Positions 15,560 to 22,300 of a DNA stretch of 64,000 nt are shown here, piece after piece. The notes beneath the pieces are model-generated. The model worked only from the letters and a program-made list of their open reading frames with translations, ran no database searches and had not been told where the DNA came from. The translations under genes were made by a program, and so were the position numbers. The stretch is taken from positions 186,001 through 250,000 of the forward strand of contig NZ_JAAGLV010000008.1 of assembly GCF_010548305.1 (NCBI RefSeq). Reading direction: 5' to 3'. Within the stretch, counting starts at the first letter, position 1; the number at the start of each line of letters is the position of its first letter. The DNA comes from Streptomyces sp. SID13031 (GTDB lineage: Bacteria > Actinomycetota > Actinomycetes > Propionibacteriales > Kribbellaceae).

Positions 15560-16570
15560 TTAGGTGCGGGGTGGGCAGCCACAGGACTCGCGGTGCATGA
15601 TCTCTGCCGGGAGACGGATCGTTTGGGGTGGTGCCTCGCGATCCGTCATCCGGCGGACCAGGAGCTGGACTGCGCGGGCGCCGATCGCCGCCGACGGTTG
15701 GGCGATGGCCGTCAGCCCGGGGCTGAACAGATCGGCCCAGGCGAAGTCGTCGAAGTGGACGATCGCGAGATCGCGCGGCACCCGGATGCCCGCCGCCTTG
15801 AAGGCGGCCAGTGCTCCGATGGTCATGTCGTTGTTCGCGGCGAAGACCGCCGTCGGTGGCTCCGGCAGGTCGAGCAGTGCGAGCGCGGCCCGGCGACCAC
15901 CTTCGCTCGTCGAGGCGCCCTCCACGATCAGGCAGGGGTCGATGGCGAGGTCGGCGTGGTGGTGGGCGTTCCGGAAACCGCGGAGCCGCTCGGCGCTGGT
16001 CGCCAGGCCGGAGATACCGGCGATCATCCCGATCCGGGTGTGACCGGCCGAGATCAGGTGGTCGATCACCGCGGCCGTGGACGCCTCGTTCTCGACGCCG
16101 ACCTGGTCGGCGCGCAGGTCGGGATCGATCCGGTCGACGATCACGTAGGGGACCGGGTGGTCGCGCAGCAGCGGCAGGGTGAGGTGGCGCCAGTCGTCGG
16201 ACGGCGCGATCACCAGGCCTTCGATGTGGTGGGCAAGCAAATTGGCGACCGCCACCGCCTCGTGCCGGGCGTCGTCGCGGGTGTCGACGATGATCAGGTT
16301 CAGACCGGCCCTGGTGGCCTCGCCGTCGATGCCCTGGACCAGATCGACCCAGTACGGGTTGGAGGCCGCCGTCAGCGCGAGGCCGATCGTCCGGTTCGAG
16401 CCGGCCGCGAGGGAGCGGGCGATCGGGTTGTGCTCGTAGCCGAGCAGGCCCATCGCCTGGTGCACCTTGTCGCGGGTCGCGGCGGCGACCCGGCGGGTGC
16501 CGTTGACGACGTGCGAGACCGTGCTGACCGAAACGCCGGCGGTGCGGGCGACGTCCGTCATCGTGACCAT
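15560..16570 (-). CDS. LacI-family transcriptional regulator
   Basis: A 336-residue LacI/GalR repressor. The helix-turn-helix is MTDVARTAGVSVSTVSHVVN with hinge helix NPIARSLAAGSNRTIGL; the periplasmic-binding-protein-like effector domain follows (NPYWVDLVQGID, VFAANNDMTIGALAAF, VPRDLAIVHFDDF). The C-terminus carries CGCPPRT, a Cys-rich end common in this family. It should bind a sugar or related ligand. Two TTGCGCAA palindromes lie 29-48 bases upstream of the start, arguing for autoregulation. The next gene (epoxide hydrolase) is divergent, about 390 bases away, and might be a target, but nothing sugar-related is close by. Confidence 0.92.
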   Translation of the reverse strand: MVTMTDVARTAGVSVSTVSHVVNGTRRVAAATRDKVHQAMGLLGYEHNPIARSLAAGSNRTIGLALTAASNPYWVDLVQGIDGEATRAGLNLIIVDTRDDARHEAVAVANLLAHHIEGLVIAPSDDWRHLTLPLLRDHPVPYVIVDRIDPDLRADQVGVENEASTAAVIDHLISAGHTRIGMIAGISGLATSAERLRGFRNAHHHADLAIDPCLIVEGASTSEGGRRAALALLDLPEPPTAVFAANNDMTIGALAAFKAAGIRVPRDLAIVHFDDFAWADLFSPGLTAIAQPSAAIGARAVQLLVRRMTDREAPPQTIRLPAEIMHRESCGCPPRT

Positions 16571-16598
16571 CCGTCGAATATTCGTCGCTCAGCGTGCT

Positions 16599-16618
16599 TT
16601 GCGCAACCCTTTGCGCAA
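16599..16618. promoter_or_regulatory. Pair of TTGCGCAA palindromes, likely LacI-type operators
   Basis: TTGCGCAA occurs at 16599-16606 and 16611-16618, centres 12 bases apart. CG-centred 8-base palindromes with this form are typical LacI-family half-site pairs. They precede the lacI-type gene on its promoter side. Confidence 0.55.
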
Positions 16619-16895
16619 ACGACCGCAAGACGATGCGGCACCAGGCGCAGCAGTAATTGGATGCCTTGGGCATCGAGACCGTGCAGCACATCGGGCAGAT
16701 CCACCCGGCGAGCGGCAACTGGACAGATGTTGCTGGCGGCAAGCAAGGTCAGGGCGGCGGCGATGCTTTCGTCCAAGCAAGGCGATCGGCGCCGACTTCA
16801 CGCCACCGACACCGATCAGTCGTCGGGTCAGTTCGGCCTCAAGGTCTTCCGCGGTACCGGGGTCTTCCAGCACCTCAATCTGAGCTGACCACTGG
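16608..16895 (-). pseudogene. Coding-like remnant in two frames (uncertain)
   Basis: The minus strand reads EVLEDPGTAEDLEAELTRRL and then IGVGGVKSAPIALL, after which coding-like sequence continues in the next frame as LDESIAAALTLLAASN, VAARRVDLPDVLHGLDAQ and LLLRLVPHRLAV. A single-base frameshift near 16776 would join them. I do not recognise a family. The regulator operator pair overlaps its 3' end. The rest of the roughly 390-base interval between the LacI gene and the epoxide hydrolase shows nothing else. This could equally be chance in GC-rich DNA. Confidence 0.22.
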
Positions 16896-16963
16896 TGGTT
16901 CAACGCAACTTGAGGAAAGGTGAGGTGCTTAGTCGGGGCGATTTTTGGGGAGGGATCGTTCGC

Positions 16964-18085
16964 GTGGATGTGCTTGCTGTTCCTGAGGAGGAGCTGGACG
17001 ACCTGCGGTCGCGGCTGCGGCGGACGCGGTGGGCGACGGCCTGGCCGGGGGCCGGCTGGGAGGCTGGTACCGATAGCACTGAGCTCCGCAGACTGGTCGA
17101 GTACTGGGCCACGGGTTTCGACTGGCGCAAGCAGGAGGTGGCGCTCAACGCGCTGCCCTCGCATTTCGCCGACTTGGACGGTGTGCCGGTGCACTACCTC
17201 CAGTACGACGGTGAGCACCCGGGCGCGTTGCCGATCGTGGTGACGCATGGCTGGCCGAGTTCGGTGCTGGAGCTGACCGAGCTGGCTCACCGGCTCGCCA
17301 CGCCGTCGCAGTACGGGGGATCGCCACTCGACTCATTCACCGTGATCGTGCCTTCGCTGCCGGGCTTCGCGTTCTCGCCGCAACGGCCTTCGTTGCCACC
17401 GGCAACTGCGACGCACGAGCTGTGGCACCGGCTGATGCACAACGAGCTGGGCTTCGAGCGGTATGGCGCGCACGGTGGCGATCTTGGCGCCGGTATCAGC
17501 GCGCTGCTCGGTCAGACGTATCCGGAGTCGGTCGTCGGGATCCATGTGCTCGCGGTGGCGAATCCGGCGGAGTTCGACCCGGCCGAGGTGACGCCGGAGG
17601 AGCAGGCCTACCTCGACTCGGAGTCCGAGTGGTTCGCCGAGGAGGGCGGCTACGAGCACGAGCAGATGACGCGTCCGGTCACGCTGAGCGCGGGGCTGTC
17701 CGACTCGCCGGCCGGGCTGCTCAGCTGGCTGCTGGAGAAGTACCGGGCGTGGACCGACTGCGACGGCGACCTCGGCACCCGCTTCAGCGACGACTTCATC
17801 CTGACCCAGGCATCGCTGTACTGGTTCACGAACTCGATCGGGACGTCGTTCCGCCCGTACTACGAATTCCACCGTGGCCAGCGCGAACGCGTGACCTCGG
17901 TGACCGTGCCGACCGCGATCGCTGTCTTCCCGGAAGACCTGGTTCGCCCGCCGAGAAGGTGGGCGGCGCGCACGTACAACGTCACCCGCTACACCGCCAT
18001 GCCCCGCGGCGGCCACTTCGCCGCGTGGGAGGAACCCGACCTCCTCGCCGATGACCTGACTGCCTTCTTCCGCACCGTGAGATAG
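16964..18085 (+). CDS. Epoxide hydrolase (EHN domain, alpha/beta hydrolase)
   Basis: A 373-residue microsomal-type epoxide hydrolase. The N-terminal EHN domain contains LRRTRWATAWPGAGWEAGTD and VEYWATGFDWRKQE. The oxyanion region is VTHGWPSSVLEL, the nucleophile Asp lies in GAHGGDLGAGISAL, and the catalytic His in MPRGGHFAAWEEPDLL. It opens epoxides through a covalent ester. The GTG at 16964 has GGGGAGGG nine bases before it; earlier starts lack this. It shares architecture and length with the epoxide hydrolase in the 61.4 kb biosynthetic region, so the two are paralogues within one window. Here it is an isolated gene, ending just before a 100-base palindromic repeat. Confidence 0.92.
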   Translation: MDVLAVPEEELDDLRSRLRRTRWATAWPGAGWEAGTDSTELRRLVEYWATGFDWRKQEVALNALPSHFADLDGVPVHYLQYDGEHPGALPIVVTHGWPSSVLELTELAHRLATPSQYGGSPLDSFTVIVPSLPGFAFSPQRPSLPPATATHELWHRLMHNELGFERYGAHGGDLGAGISALLGQTYPESVVGIHVLAVANPAEFDPAEVTPEEQAYLDSESEWFAEEGGYEHEQMTRPVTLSAGLSDSPAGLLSWLLEKYRAWTDCDGDLGTRFSDDFILTQASLYWFTNSIGTSFRPYYEFHRGQRERVTSVTVPTAIAVFPEDLVRPPRRWAARTYNVTRYTAMPRGGHFAAWEEPDLLADDLTAFFRTVR

Positions 18086-18091
18086 GGGCCC

Positions 18092-18191
18092 GTCCCGACC
18101 GACAGGACATAGTGCCGATTTCCCGTCCCGCCGGGTTGGCCGTGAGCGTGAACTGCCGGCGCGAACCGGACTATGTCCTGTCGGTCGGGAC
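18092..18191. repeat. 100-base palindromic element, copy 1
   Basis: Perfect 21-base terminal inverted repeats: the left arm starts GTCCCGACCGACAGGACATA (18092-18112) and the right arm (18171-18191) is its exact reverse complement. An interior motif GAGCGTGAACT sits at element positions 53-63. A second copy of exactly the same length lies at 35844-35943 in opposite orientation. Copy 1 fills the gap between two converging genes, so it may also terminate transcription. Confidence 0.88.
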
Positions 18192-18198
18192 AGAGCCG

Positions 18199-18690
18199 TC
18201 AGCGGGCGATAGGGGCGGTGCGGGCTGAGGTGAGGGTGATCAGGTCGGTGGGGGAGAGGCCGAGGTCGAGGCCGCGGCGGCCGCCGGAGACGTAGACGGT
18301 TTCGTGGATCGTCGCGGTCTCGTCGATGACCGTGGGGAGGAGGCGTTTTTGGCCGATCGGGCTGATGCCGCCGACGACGTACCCGGTGATCCGCTCGGCG
18401 GCCGCGGGGTCTGCCATCGCCGCCTTCTTGCCGTTGAGGGCGGCGGCGACCGCCTTCAGATCCAGCTGCTTGTCGACCGGTACGACGCCGACCGCCAACT
18501 TGCCGTCCACCTCGACCAGCAGCGTCTTGAATACCTGCTCCGGTTGCAGCCCGAGTGCCTCCGCGGCTTCCAGCCCGTACGACTTGGCCGCCGGGTCGTG
18601 CTCGTACAGGTGGGTCGTGAACGTCATACCGGCCTTCGTCAGCGCGACCGTCGCCGGCGTGCCCTGGCCACTCTGCTTTCCTTTCGCCAC
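18199..18690 (-). CDS. ybaK: Cys-tRNA(Pro)/prolyl-tRNA deacylase YbaK/EbsC
   Basis: A 163-residue YbaK-family trans-editing protein that hydrolyses Cys-tRNA(Pro) formed in error by prolyl-tRNA synthetase. Motifs: YEHDPAAKSYGLEAAEALGL, QVFKTLLVEVDGKLAVGVVPVDKQLDLK with the conserved Lys of the family, and ISPIGQKRLLPTVIDE with the G-x-x-P loop GGISP. Length is normal. Start ATG at 18690 in a short gap to the next minus-strand gene, so it probably shares a transcript with the SufR-like regulator upstream (stop at 18700). Confidence 0.93.
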   Translation of the reverse strand: MAKGKQSGQGTPATVALTKAGMTFTTHLYEHDPAAKSYGLEAAEALGLQPEQVFKTLLVEVDGKLAVGVVPVDKQLDLKAVAAALNGKKAAMADPAAAERITGYVVGGISPIGQKRLLPTVIDETATIHETVYVSGGRRGLDLGLSPTDLITLTSARTAPIAR

Positions 18691-18699
18691 CCGTGCAGC

Positions 18700-19380
18700 C
18701 TACGACCTCGGCGTCGGGGTGAGGCGCACGCAGCAGTGGGCGGGTTGGGGCTCGAGCACTGCCTGCAGGCCGGTACCGCCGAGGCCGTCGAGCAGTCCGC
18801 CGAGGAGGTGGAGGGTCATGTTGCAGACGAGGTCGGTGTGCTCCTTGGCCAGCGCCTTGAACGGGCAGTTCGCGAGGTCCAAGGCGAGACCGCTACGCCG
18901 GGGCTCGAAGCCGTGCGCCTGGAGCACTTCTTCGAGCGGCGTCCCGGGGTGGTTGCGGGCGGCGCGGCCGGCGGATTCGCCGTACTCGCGGGCTCGTCGT
19001 TCCAGCGCCTGGCGGGGCGAGCCCCCCGACATCTCCGCGTCCTCCAGCGCGGTCGCGAGCAGCCGCCCGGCGACGTCGTACTGGCGTTCCGGGAAGGACA
19101 CCCCGATCTCGCGGTCCGAGCGGCGGTAGAGCTTGGCCGGGCGTCCCGCGCCGGGTCCGGTCCGGCCGGTACGACGCTCGTACTCGACCGTGAGCAGGCC
19201 CTCCTCGACGAGCTTGTCGAGATGGAAGGCGGCCGTGGTCCGGGGCAGTGCGAGCGCCGCGGCGGCCTCCTCGCGGCTGACCGGCGCCGGCTCGGCGACG
19301 ACGTGGTCGTAGAGCCGCCGCCGGGTCGGCTCGTCGAGCGAGGCGACCGCCTGGATGCTCGCGTCCGTCGGCTGGTCCAC
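18700..19380 (-). CDS. Winged-helix regulator with SufR-like cysteine motif
   Basis: A 226-residue ArsR/DeoR-type regulator. The N-terminal winged helix is LDEPTRRRLYDHVV, then SREEAAAALALPRTTAAFHL and KLVEEGLLTVEYERR. The C-terminal half has ANCPFKALAKEHTDLVCNM and later HCCVRL, a Cys-x13-Cys and CC arrangement recalling SufR, where cysteines hold an iron-sulfur cluster that controls Fe-S assembly genes. Here no suf genes adjoin, so the target may differ; the divergent neighbour folE is the nearest candidate. The start is GTG at 19380 with a TAGAAT box only ten bases upstream on the coding strand, suggesting a leaderless message. Confidence 0.82.
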   Translation of the reverse strand: MDQPTDASIQAVASLDEPTRRRLYDHVVAEPAPVSREEAAAALALPRTTAAFHLDKLVEEGLLTVEYERRTGRTGPGAGRPAKLYRRSDREIGVSFPERQYDVAGRLLATALEDAEMSGGSPRQALERRAREYGESAGRAARNHPGTPLEEVLQAHGFEPRRSGLALDLANCPFKALAKEHTDLVCNMTLHLLGGLLDGLGGTGLQAVLEPQPAHCCVRLTPTPRS

Positions 19381-19405
19381 GGGGTGATTCTATCGCCAAC
19401 TCCCG

Positions 19406-19434
19406 TTGACGAAACAGTAAGGTGGCTTTTAAGG
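19406..19434 (+). promoter_or_regulatory. Candidate promoter of folE
   Basis: TTGACG (19406-19411) and TTAAGG (19429-19434) are separated by 17 bases and lie 30 bases upstream of the folE start codon. It falls in the divergent region shared with the SufR-like regulator. Confidence 0.5.
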
Positions 19435-19463
19435 TCAATCGTTCTCGACGCTGGAGGCGCCAG

Positions 19464-20135
19464 ATGACCACGATCCGTTCGGAGCTCGACCCGGTTGGGC
19501 TCGACGAGCTGGCCGGCCCTGAGCCGGCGACCGCGCTTCACCCCGTTCCGCTGCACGTCGTCGGCAGGCGGCCGGAGATCGACCTGGTGGCGGCCGAGCG
19601 TGCAGTCGCCGACCTGCTGGTGGCACTCGGGCGCGACCCGCACAGCGCCCACCTGGCCGAGACGCCACGGCGGGTGGCCAACGCGTATGCCGAGATGCTG
19701 ACGCCGCGCGAGTTCGAGCTGACGACCTTCCCCAACGACGAGGGGTACGACGAGTTGGTGCTGGCCCGGAGCATCCCGGTCCAGTCGCTGTGCGAGCACC
19801 ACATGCTCCCGTTCCAGGGCGTCGCGCACGTCGGCTACCTGCCGGGCGAACGCATCCTCGGGCTGTCGAAGCTGGCGCGCGTCGTGGAGTTGTTCGCGCG
19901 TGACCTGCAGGTGCAGGAGCGGCTGACCAAGCAGGTCGCCGACTGGCTCCAGGATCAGCTCGCACCCAAGGGGGTGGGCGTGGTGATCGAGGCCGAGCAT
20001 CAGTGCATGTCGTTGCGTGGGGTCCGCGCGATCGGCTCGAGGACGGTCACGTCGGCGCTGCACGGCATGCTCCGCGACAGCCCCAGCTCACGCCAGGAGT
20101 TCTTCGCGCTCACCGGTATCTCCTCCGCGACCTGA
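19464..20135 (+). CDS. folE: GTP cyclohydrolase I
   Basis: A 223-residue GTP cyclohydrolase I, converting GTP to 7,8-dihydroneopterin triphosphate, the entry to folate and tetrahydrobiopterin. Signatures: SLCEHHMLPFQGVAHVGYLP (zinc Cys and His), GLSKLARVVELFARDLQVQERLT, and EAEHQCMSLRGVR with the second zinc Cys. It has an N-terminal extension of about 30 residues before the catalytic core. GGAGG is placed six bases before the ATG. No other folate gene (folP, folB, folK) follows, so this is a stand-alone copy away from the usual ftsH-folE-folP cluster; I cannot tell from this window if it is the only copy. Confidence 0.95.
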   Translation: MTTIRSELDPVGLDELAGPEPATALHPVPLHVVGRRPEIDLVAAERAVADLLVALGRDPHSAHLAETPRRVANAYAEMLTPREFELTTFPNDEGYDELVLARSIPVQSLCEHHMLPFQGVAHVGYLPGERILGLSKLARVVELFARDLQVQERLTKQVADWLQDQLAPKGVGVVIEAEHQCMSLRGVRAIGSRTVTSALHGMLRDSPSSRQEFFALTGISSAT

Positions 20136-20203
20136 GCTCTCGTCCGGCCTCGGACATGAGGTCGGCGGGGGAACGGCGGGCGCGCGGCGTACCGGCGTAC
20201 GGG

Positions 20204-20524
20204 TCAGGCTGAGGCGACTGCCGGTGGGTGGTGGGTGTGACGGCCGGTCGCCAGGATGTGGGCGACCTCGCCGGGCAGCAGGTCGGTGCCGGGGACCGTC
20301 TCCATCTCCGAGACGTCGAGCCAGCGGACGACGGTCGAGCCGCAGTGGCCGTGGACGGCGAGGATGGAGTCGAGGTCGGGCCAGACCGCCGTCGAGGGGT
20401 TCTGGCCGTGCCAGCGCAGCGCCACCGATCCGTCGGTGAAGACGCATCCTTCGGCGACCGTGCCGGTACCGGAGACTCCGCTGATATCGGCGTACCGGAC
20501 GAGTTCGAAAGTCTGGGGTTTCAC
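20204..20524 (-). CDS. Conserved hypothetical protein, paralogue of 10822-11277
   Basis: A 106-residue protein of unknown function. It begins KPQTFELVRYADISGVSGTG, then VAEGCVFTDGSVALRWHGQ, PSTAVWPD and ILAVHGHCGSTVVRWL, nearly the same block as in 10822-11277. The following 35 residues (VSEMETVPGTDLLPGEVAHI, ending HTHHPPAVASA) differ from the paralogue. The GTG at 20524 has AGAGG seven bases upstream, and the homology starts exactly there. The ribosome site lies in a small hairpin (20528-20544). No membrane or secretion signal. It converges with folE. The family looks like a small folded domain with an invariant Trp, His and Cys, plus a variable tail. Confidence 0.75.
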   Translation of the reverse strand: MKPQTFELVRYADISGVSGTGTVAEGCVFTDGSVALRWHGQNPSTAVWPDLDSILAVHGHCGSTVVRWLDVSEMETVPGTDLLPGEVAHILATGRHTHHPPAVASA

Positions 20525-20527
20525 CGG

Positions 20528-20544
20528 CGGACCTCTTCGGTCCG
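20528..20544 (-). promoter_or_regulatory. Hairpin enclosing the ribosome-binding site of 20204-20524
   Basis: CGGACC-TCTTC-GGTCCG forms a 6-base stem whose minus-strand loop side contains the GAGG of the ribosome site for the GTG at 20524. It could limit translation. The short stem makes this only a suggestion. Confidence 0.35.
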
Positions 20545-20611
20545 CACTGCCCGCTGACTGCCACTGGGTCTCTTGCAGGGTTTTTCGCTCGAATGGCCTG
20601 AGGGAGTAGCC

Positions 20612-20704
20612 ATGGTCCTTTCCCCGGATGTCGGCGTGGTTCAGGGCAATTCGCCACAAACCGGGGACCGGTACGGACTGTCAGCGGGGAAGGACGGTCT
20701 GTAG
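20612..20704 (+). CDS. Possible 30-residue peptide
   Basis: An ATG with GAGGGAG placed five to six bases upstream opens a 30-codon frame (MVLSPDVGVV, then QGNSPQTGDRYG) ending in TAG. The well-placed ribosome site is the main support. Third-position GC is about 69 percent, lower than neighbouring genes. No family recognised; it may be a leader peptide before hen1 or chance. Confidence 0.25.
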   Translation: MVLSPDVGVVQGNSPQTGDRYGLSAGKDGL

Positions 20705-20839
20705 CGACACGTTCACTGCAAAACAAGGTAGAACCAACCGGCCGGACACGCCAGTGGTTCGTGGGCGTGTCTCAGTCTTCGATCCGTTCGGTGGACAAAT
20801 GATGAGCCGTTCGGCCGCACTGCGTGATCGAATACGGAA

Positions 20840-22300
20840 GTGTTCCTGACCATCGCCACCCGTTCTGACATTGCGGCAGTCCCCGCGACCGACCTCGGAT
20901 TCCTGTTGCACAAGAATCCGGCACGACCTCAGTCCTTGGAGGTCGCCGGCGGGATCGCGCATGTGCTCTACCCGGAGGCGACGGCGGAACGCTGTACAGC
21001 GGCGGTGCTGCTGGAGGTCGACCCGATCGCGCTGGTGCGTTCCGGGAAGGGGCGCGCTGCCGAGGGGTTCACGCTCGGGCAGTACGTCAACGACCGCCCG
21101 TACGCCGCCTCGAGCCTGCTGGCGGTCGCGCTCGGCAAACTCTTCCGCACGGCGATGAACGGTCGCTGCGACGCCCGCCCCGACCTCGCGGCCCAGCCGA
21201 TCCCGCTGGAGATCCACATCCCAGCCCTCCCGTGCCGAGGCGGCAGTCCCCTCGCCGAGCGCTTCTTCGCGCCTCTCGGCTGGAGGGTCGACGCCCGCCC
21301 GATCCCGCTCGACCCCGAGATCCCGTCCTGGGGTGACTCCCGCTACGTCGACCTGCACCTGACGGGAACCCTCCGCCTCGCCGACGCCCTCAACCACCTG
21401 TACGTCCTGCTGCCCGTCCTCGACGACGCCAAGCACTACTGGGTCGGCCCCGACGAGATCGACAAACTCCTCCGAGCCGGCGACGGCTGGCTCAGCACCC
21501 ACCCCGAGAAAGAGCTGATCGCCCGCCGCTACCTCGCCCACCGCCGCACCTACACCGACTCAGCCCTGGAACGCATGACCGAAGCAGACGGCAACCTCCT
21601 CCAGGACGACCCGCTCACCGAGCACGGCGACAACCTCCCCGACTCCGCCGGGTCGGCGGGGGAGGCGGAAGCGCCTTCCCAACCGCCACTTTCTCTCGCT
21701 GCGCAGCGTCGAGAGAAAGTGCTGGAGGTGCTGCGGGAGATCGGTGGGCAGCGCGTTGGGGATCTTGGGTGTGGTGAAGGAGTGCTTGTTGCTGAGCTGC
21801 TCAAGGATGGGCGGTATGACCAGGTGATTGCGACGGATGTGTCTTCTCGGGCACTGGGGTTTGCTGAGAAGCGGCTGCATGTGGCGGAGATGTCTGATCG
21901 GCAGCGGGAGCGGCTTCGGTTGTTTCAGTCGTCGGTGACGTACGCCGACGCGCGACTGGCCGGCCTGGATGCGGCCGTGCTGATGGAGGTGGTCGAGCAT
22001 GTGGATCCGCCTCGGCTGCCGGCGTTGGCGCAGGCGGTCTTCGGGTCAGCGCGACCCGGGGCCGTCGTGGTGACAACGCCCAATTCGGAGTACAACGTGC
22101 GGTTCGAGAAGCTGGCCGCCGGTGCGTTCCGGCATCCCGATCACCGGTTCGAGTGGACCCGGGCCGAGTTCCGCGACTGGGCTGACCGGGTTTGCCGGCT
22201 GTACGGGTACGCCGTCGAGCTCCGCCCGGTAGGCCCCGACGACAGCGAGGTCGGGCCGCCGACCCAGCTCGCCGTGTTCCGTCGGAAGGAGGCCGTCTGA
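20840..22300 (+). CDS. hen1: 3'-terminal RNA ribose 2'-O-methyltransferase Hen1
   Basis: A 486-residue bacterial Hen1. The N-terminal half (residues 1-240, PATDLGFLLHKNPARPQS, GQYVNDRPYAASSLL) is the Pnkp ligase-activating region; the C-terminal half is a SAM methyltransferase with VGDLGCGEGVLVAELL, VIATDVSSRAL, the metal motif EVVEHVDPPRL and TTPNSEYN. It methylates the 2'-OH at a broken RNA 3' end before ligation, so the repaired RNA resists renewed cleavage. The partner Pnkp gene overlaps by one base (TGATG-type junction). Start GTG at 20840 matches the family N-terminus (FLTIAT). Codon style flips from C-ending to G/T-ending exactly at the domain linker near 21700, where a 12-base inverted repeat sits. 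Confidence 0.95.
   Translation: MFLTIATRSDIAAVPATDLGFLLHKNPARPQSLEVAGGIAHVLYPEATAERCTAAVLLEVDPIALVRSGKGRAAEGFTLGQYVNDRPYAASSLLAVALGKLFRTAMNGRCDARPDLAAQPIPLEIHIPALPCRGGSPLAERFFAPLGWRVDARPIPLDPEIPSWGDSRYVDLHLTGTLRLADALNHLYVLLPVLDDAKHYWVGPDEIDKLLRAGDGWLSTHPEKELIARRYLAHRRTYTDSALERMTEADGNLLQDDPLTEHGDNLPDSAGSAGEAEAPSQPPLSLAAQRREKVLEVLREIGGQRVGDLGCGEGVLVAELLKDGRYDQVIATDVSSRALGFAEKRLHVAEMSDRQRERLRLFQSSVTYADARLAGLDAAVLMEVVEHVDPPRLPALAQAVFGSARPGAVVVTTPNSEYNVRFEKLAAGAFRHPDHRFEWTRAEFRDWADRVCRLYGYAVELRPVGPDDSEVGPPTQLAVFRRKEAV
21687..21721. repeat. 12-base inverted repeat in the hen1 domain linker
   Basis: CACTTTCTCTCG (21687-21698) and CGAGAGAAAGTG (21710-21721) are exact reverse complements with an 11-base loop. 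It lies between the two Hen1 domains and at the switch in codon and strand composition. Confidence 0.75.

Larger units (their letters stand above)
20525..20839. other. 315-base intergenic region between hypothetical gene and hen1
   Basis: Holds a hairpin around the ribosome site of the minus-strand hypothetical gene, a possible 30-codon peptide frame (20612-20704), and the presumed hen1 promoter (GAATAC at about 20830, very close to the GTG start). Nothing else is recognisable. Confidence 0.5.

Noticed and set aside
16558..16776. Short minus-strand ORF between LacI and epoxide hydrolase as an intact gene
   Set aside because: It begins with TTG without a ribosome site and overlaps the LacI operator and start; kept only as a low-confidence remnant.
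18092..18191. The palindromic element as a plain transcription terminator
   Set aside because: Arms are separated by 58 bases and the same 100-base unit occurs at 35844 where no converging genes exist; terminator use may be secondary.
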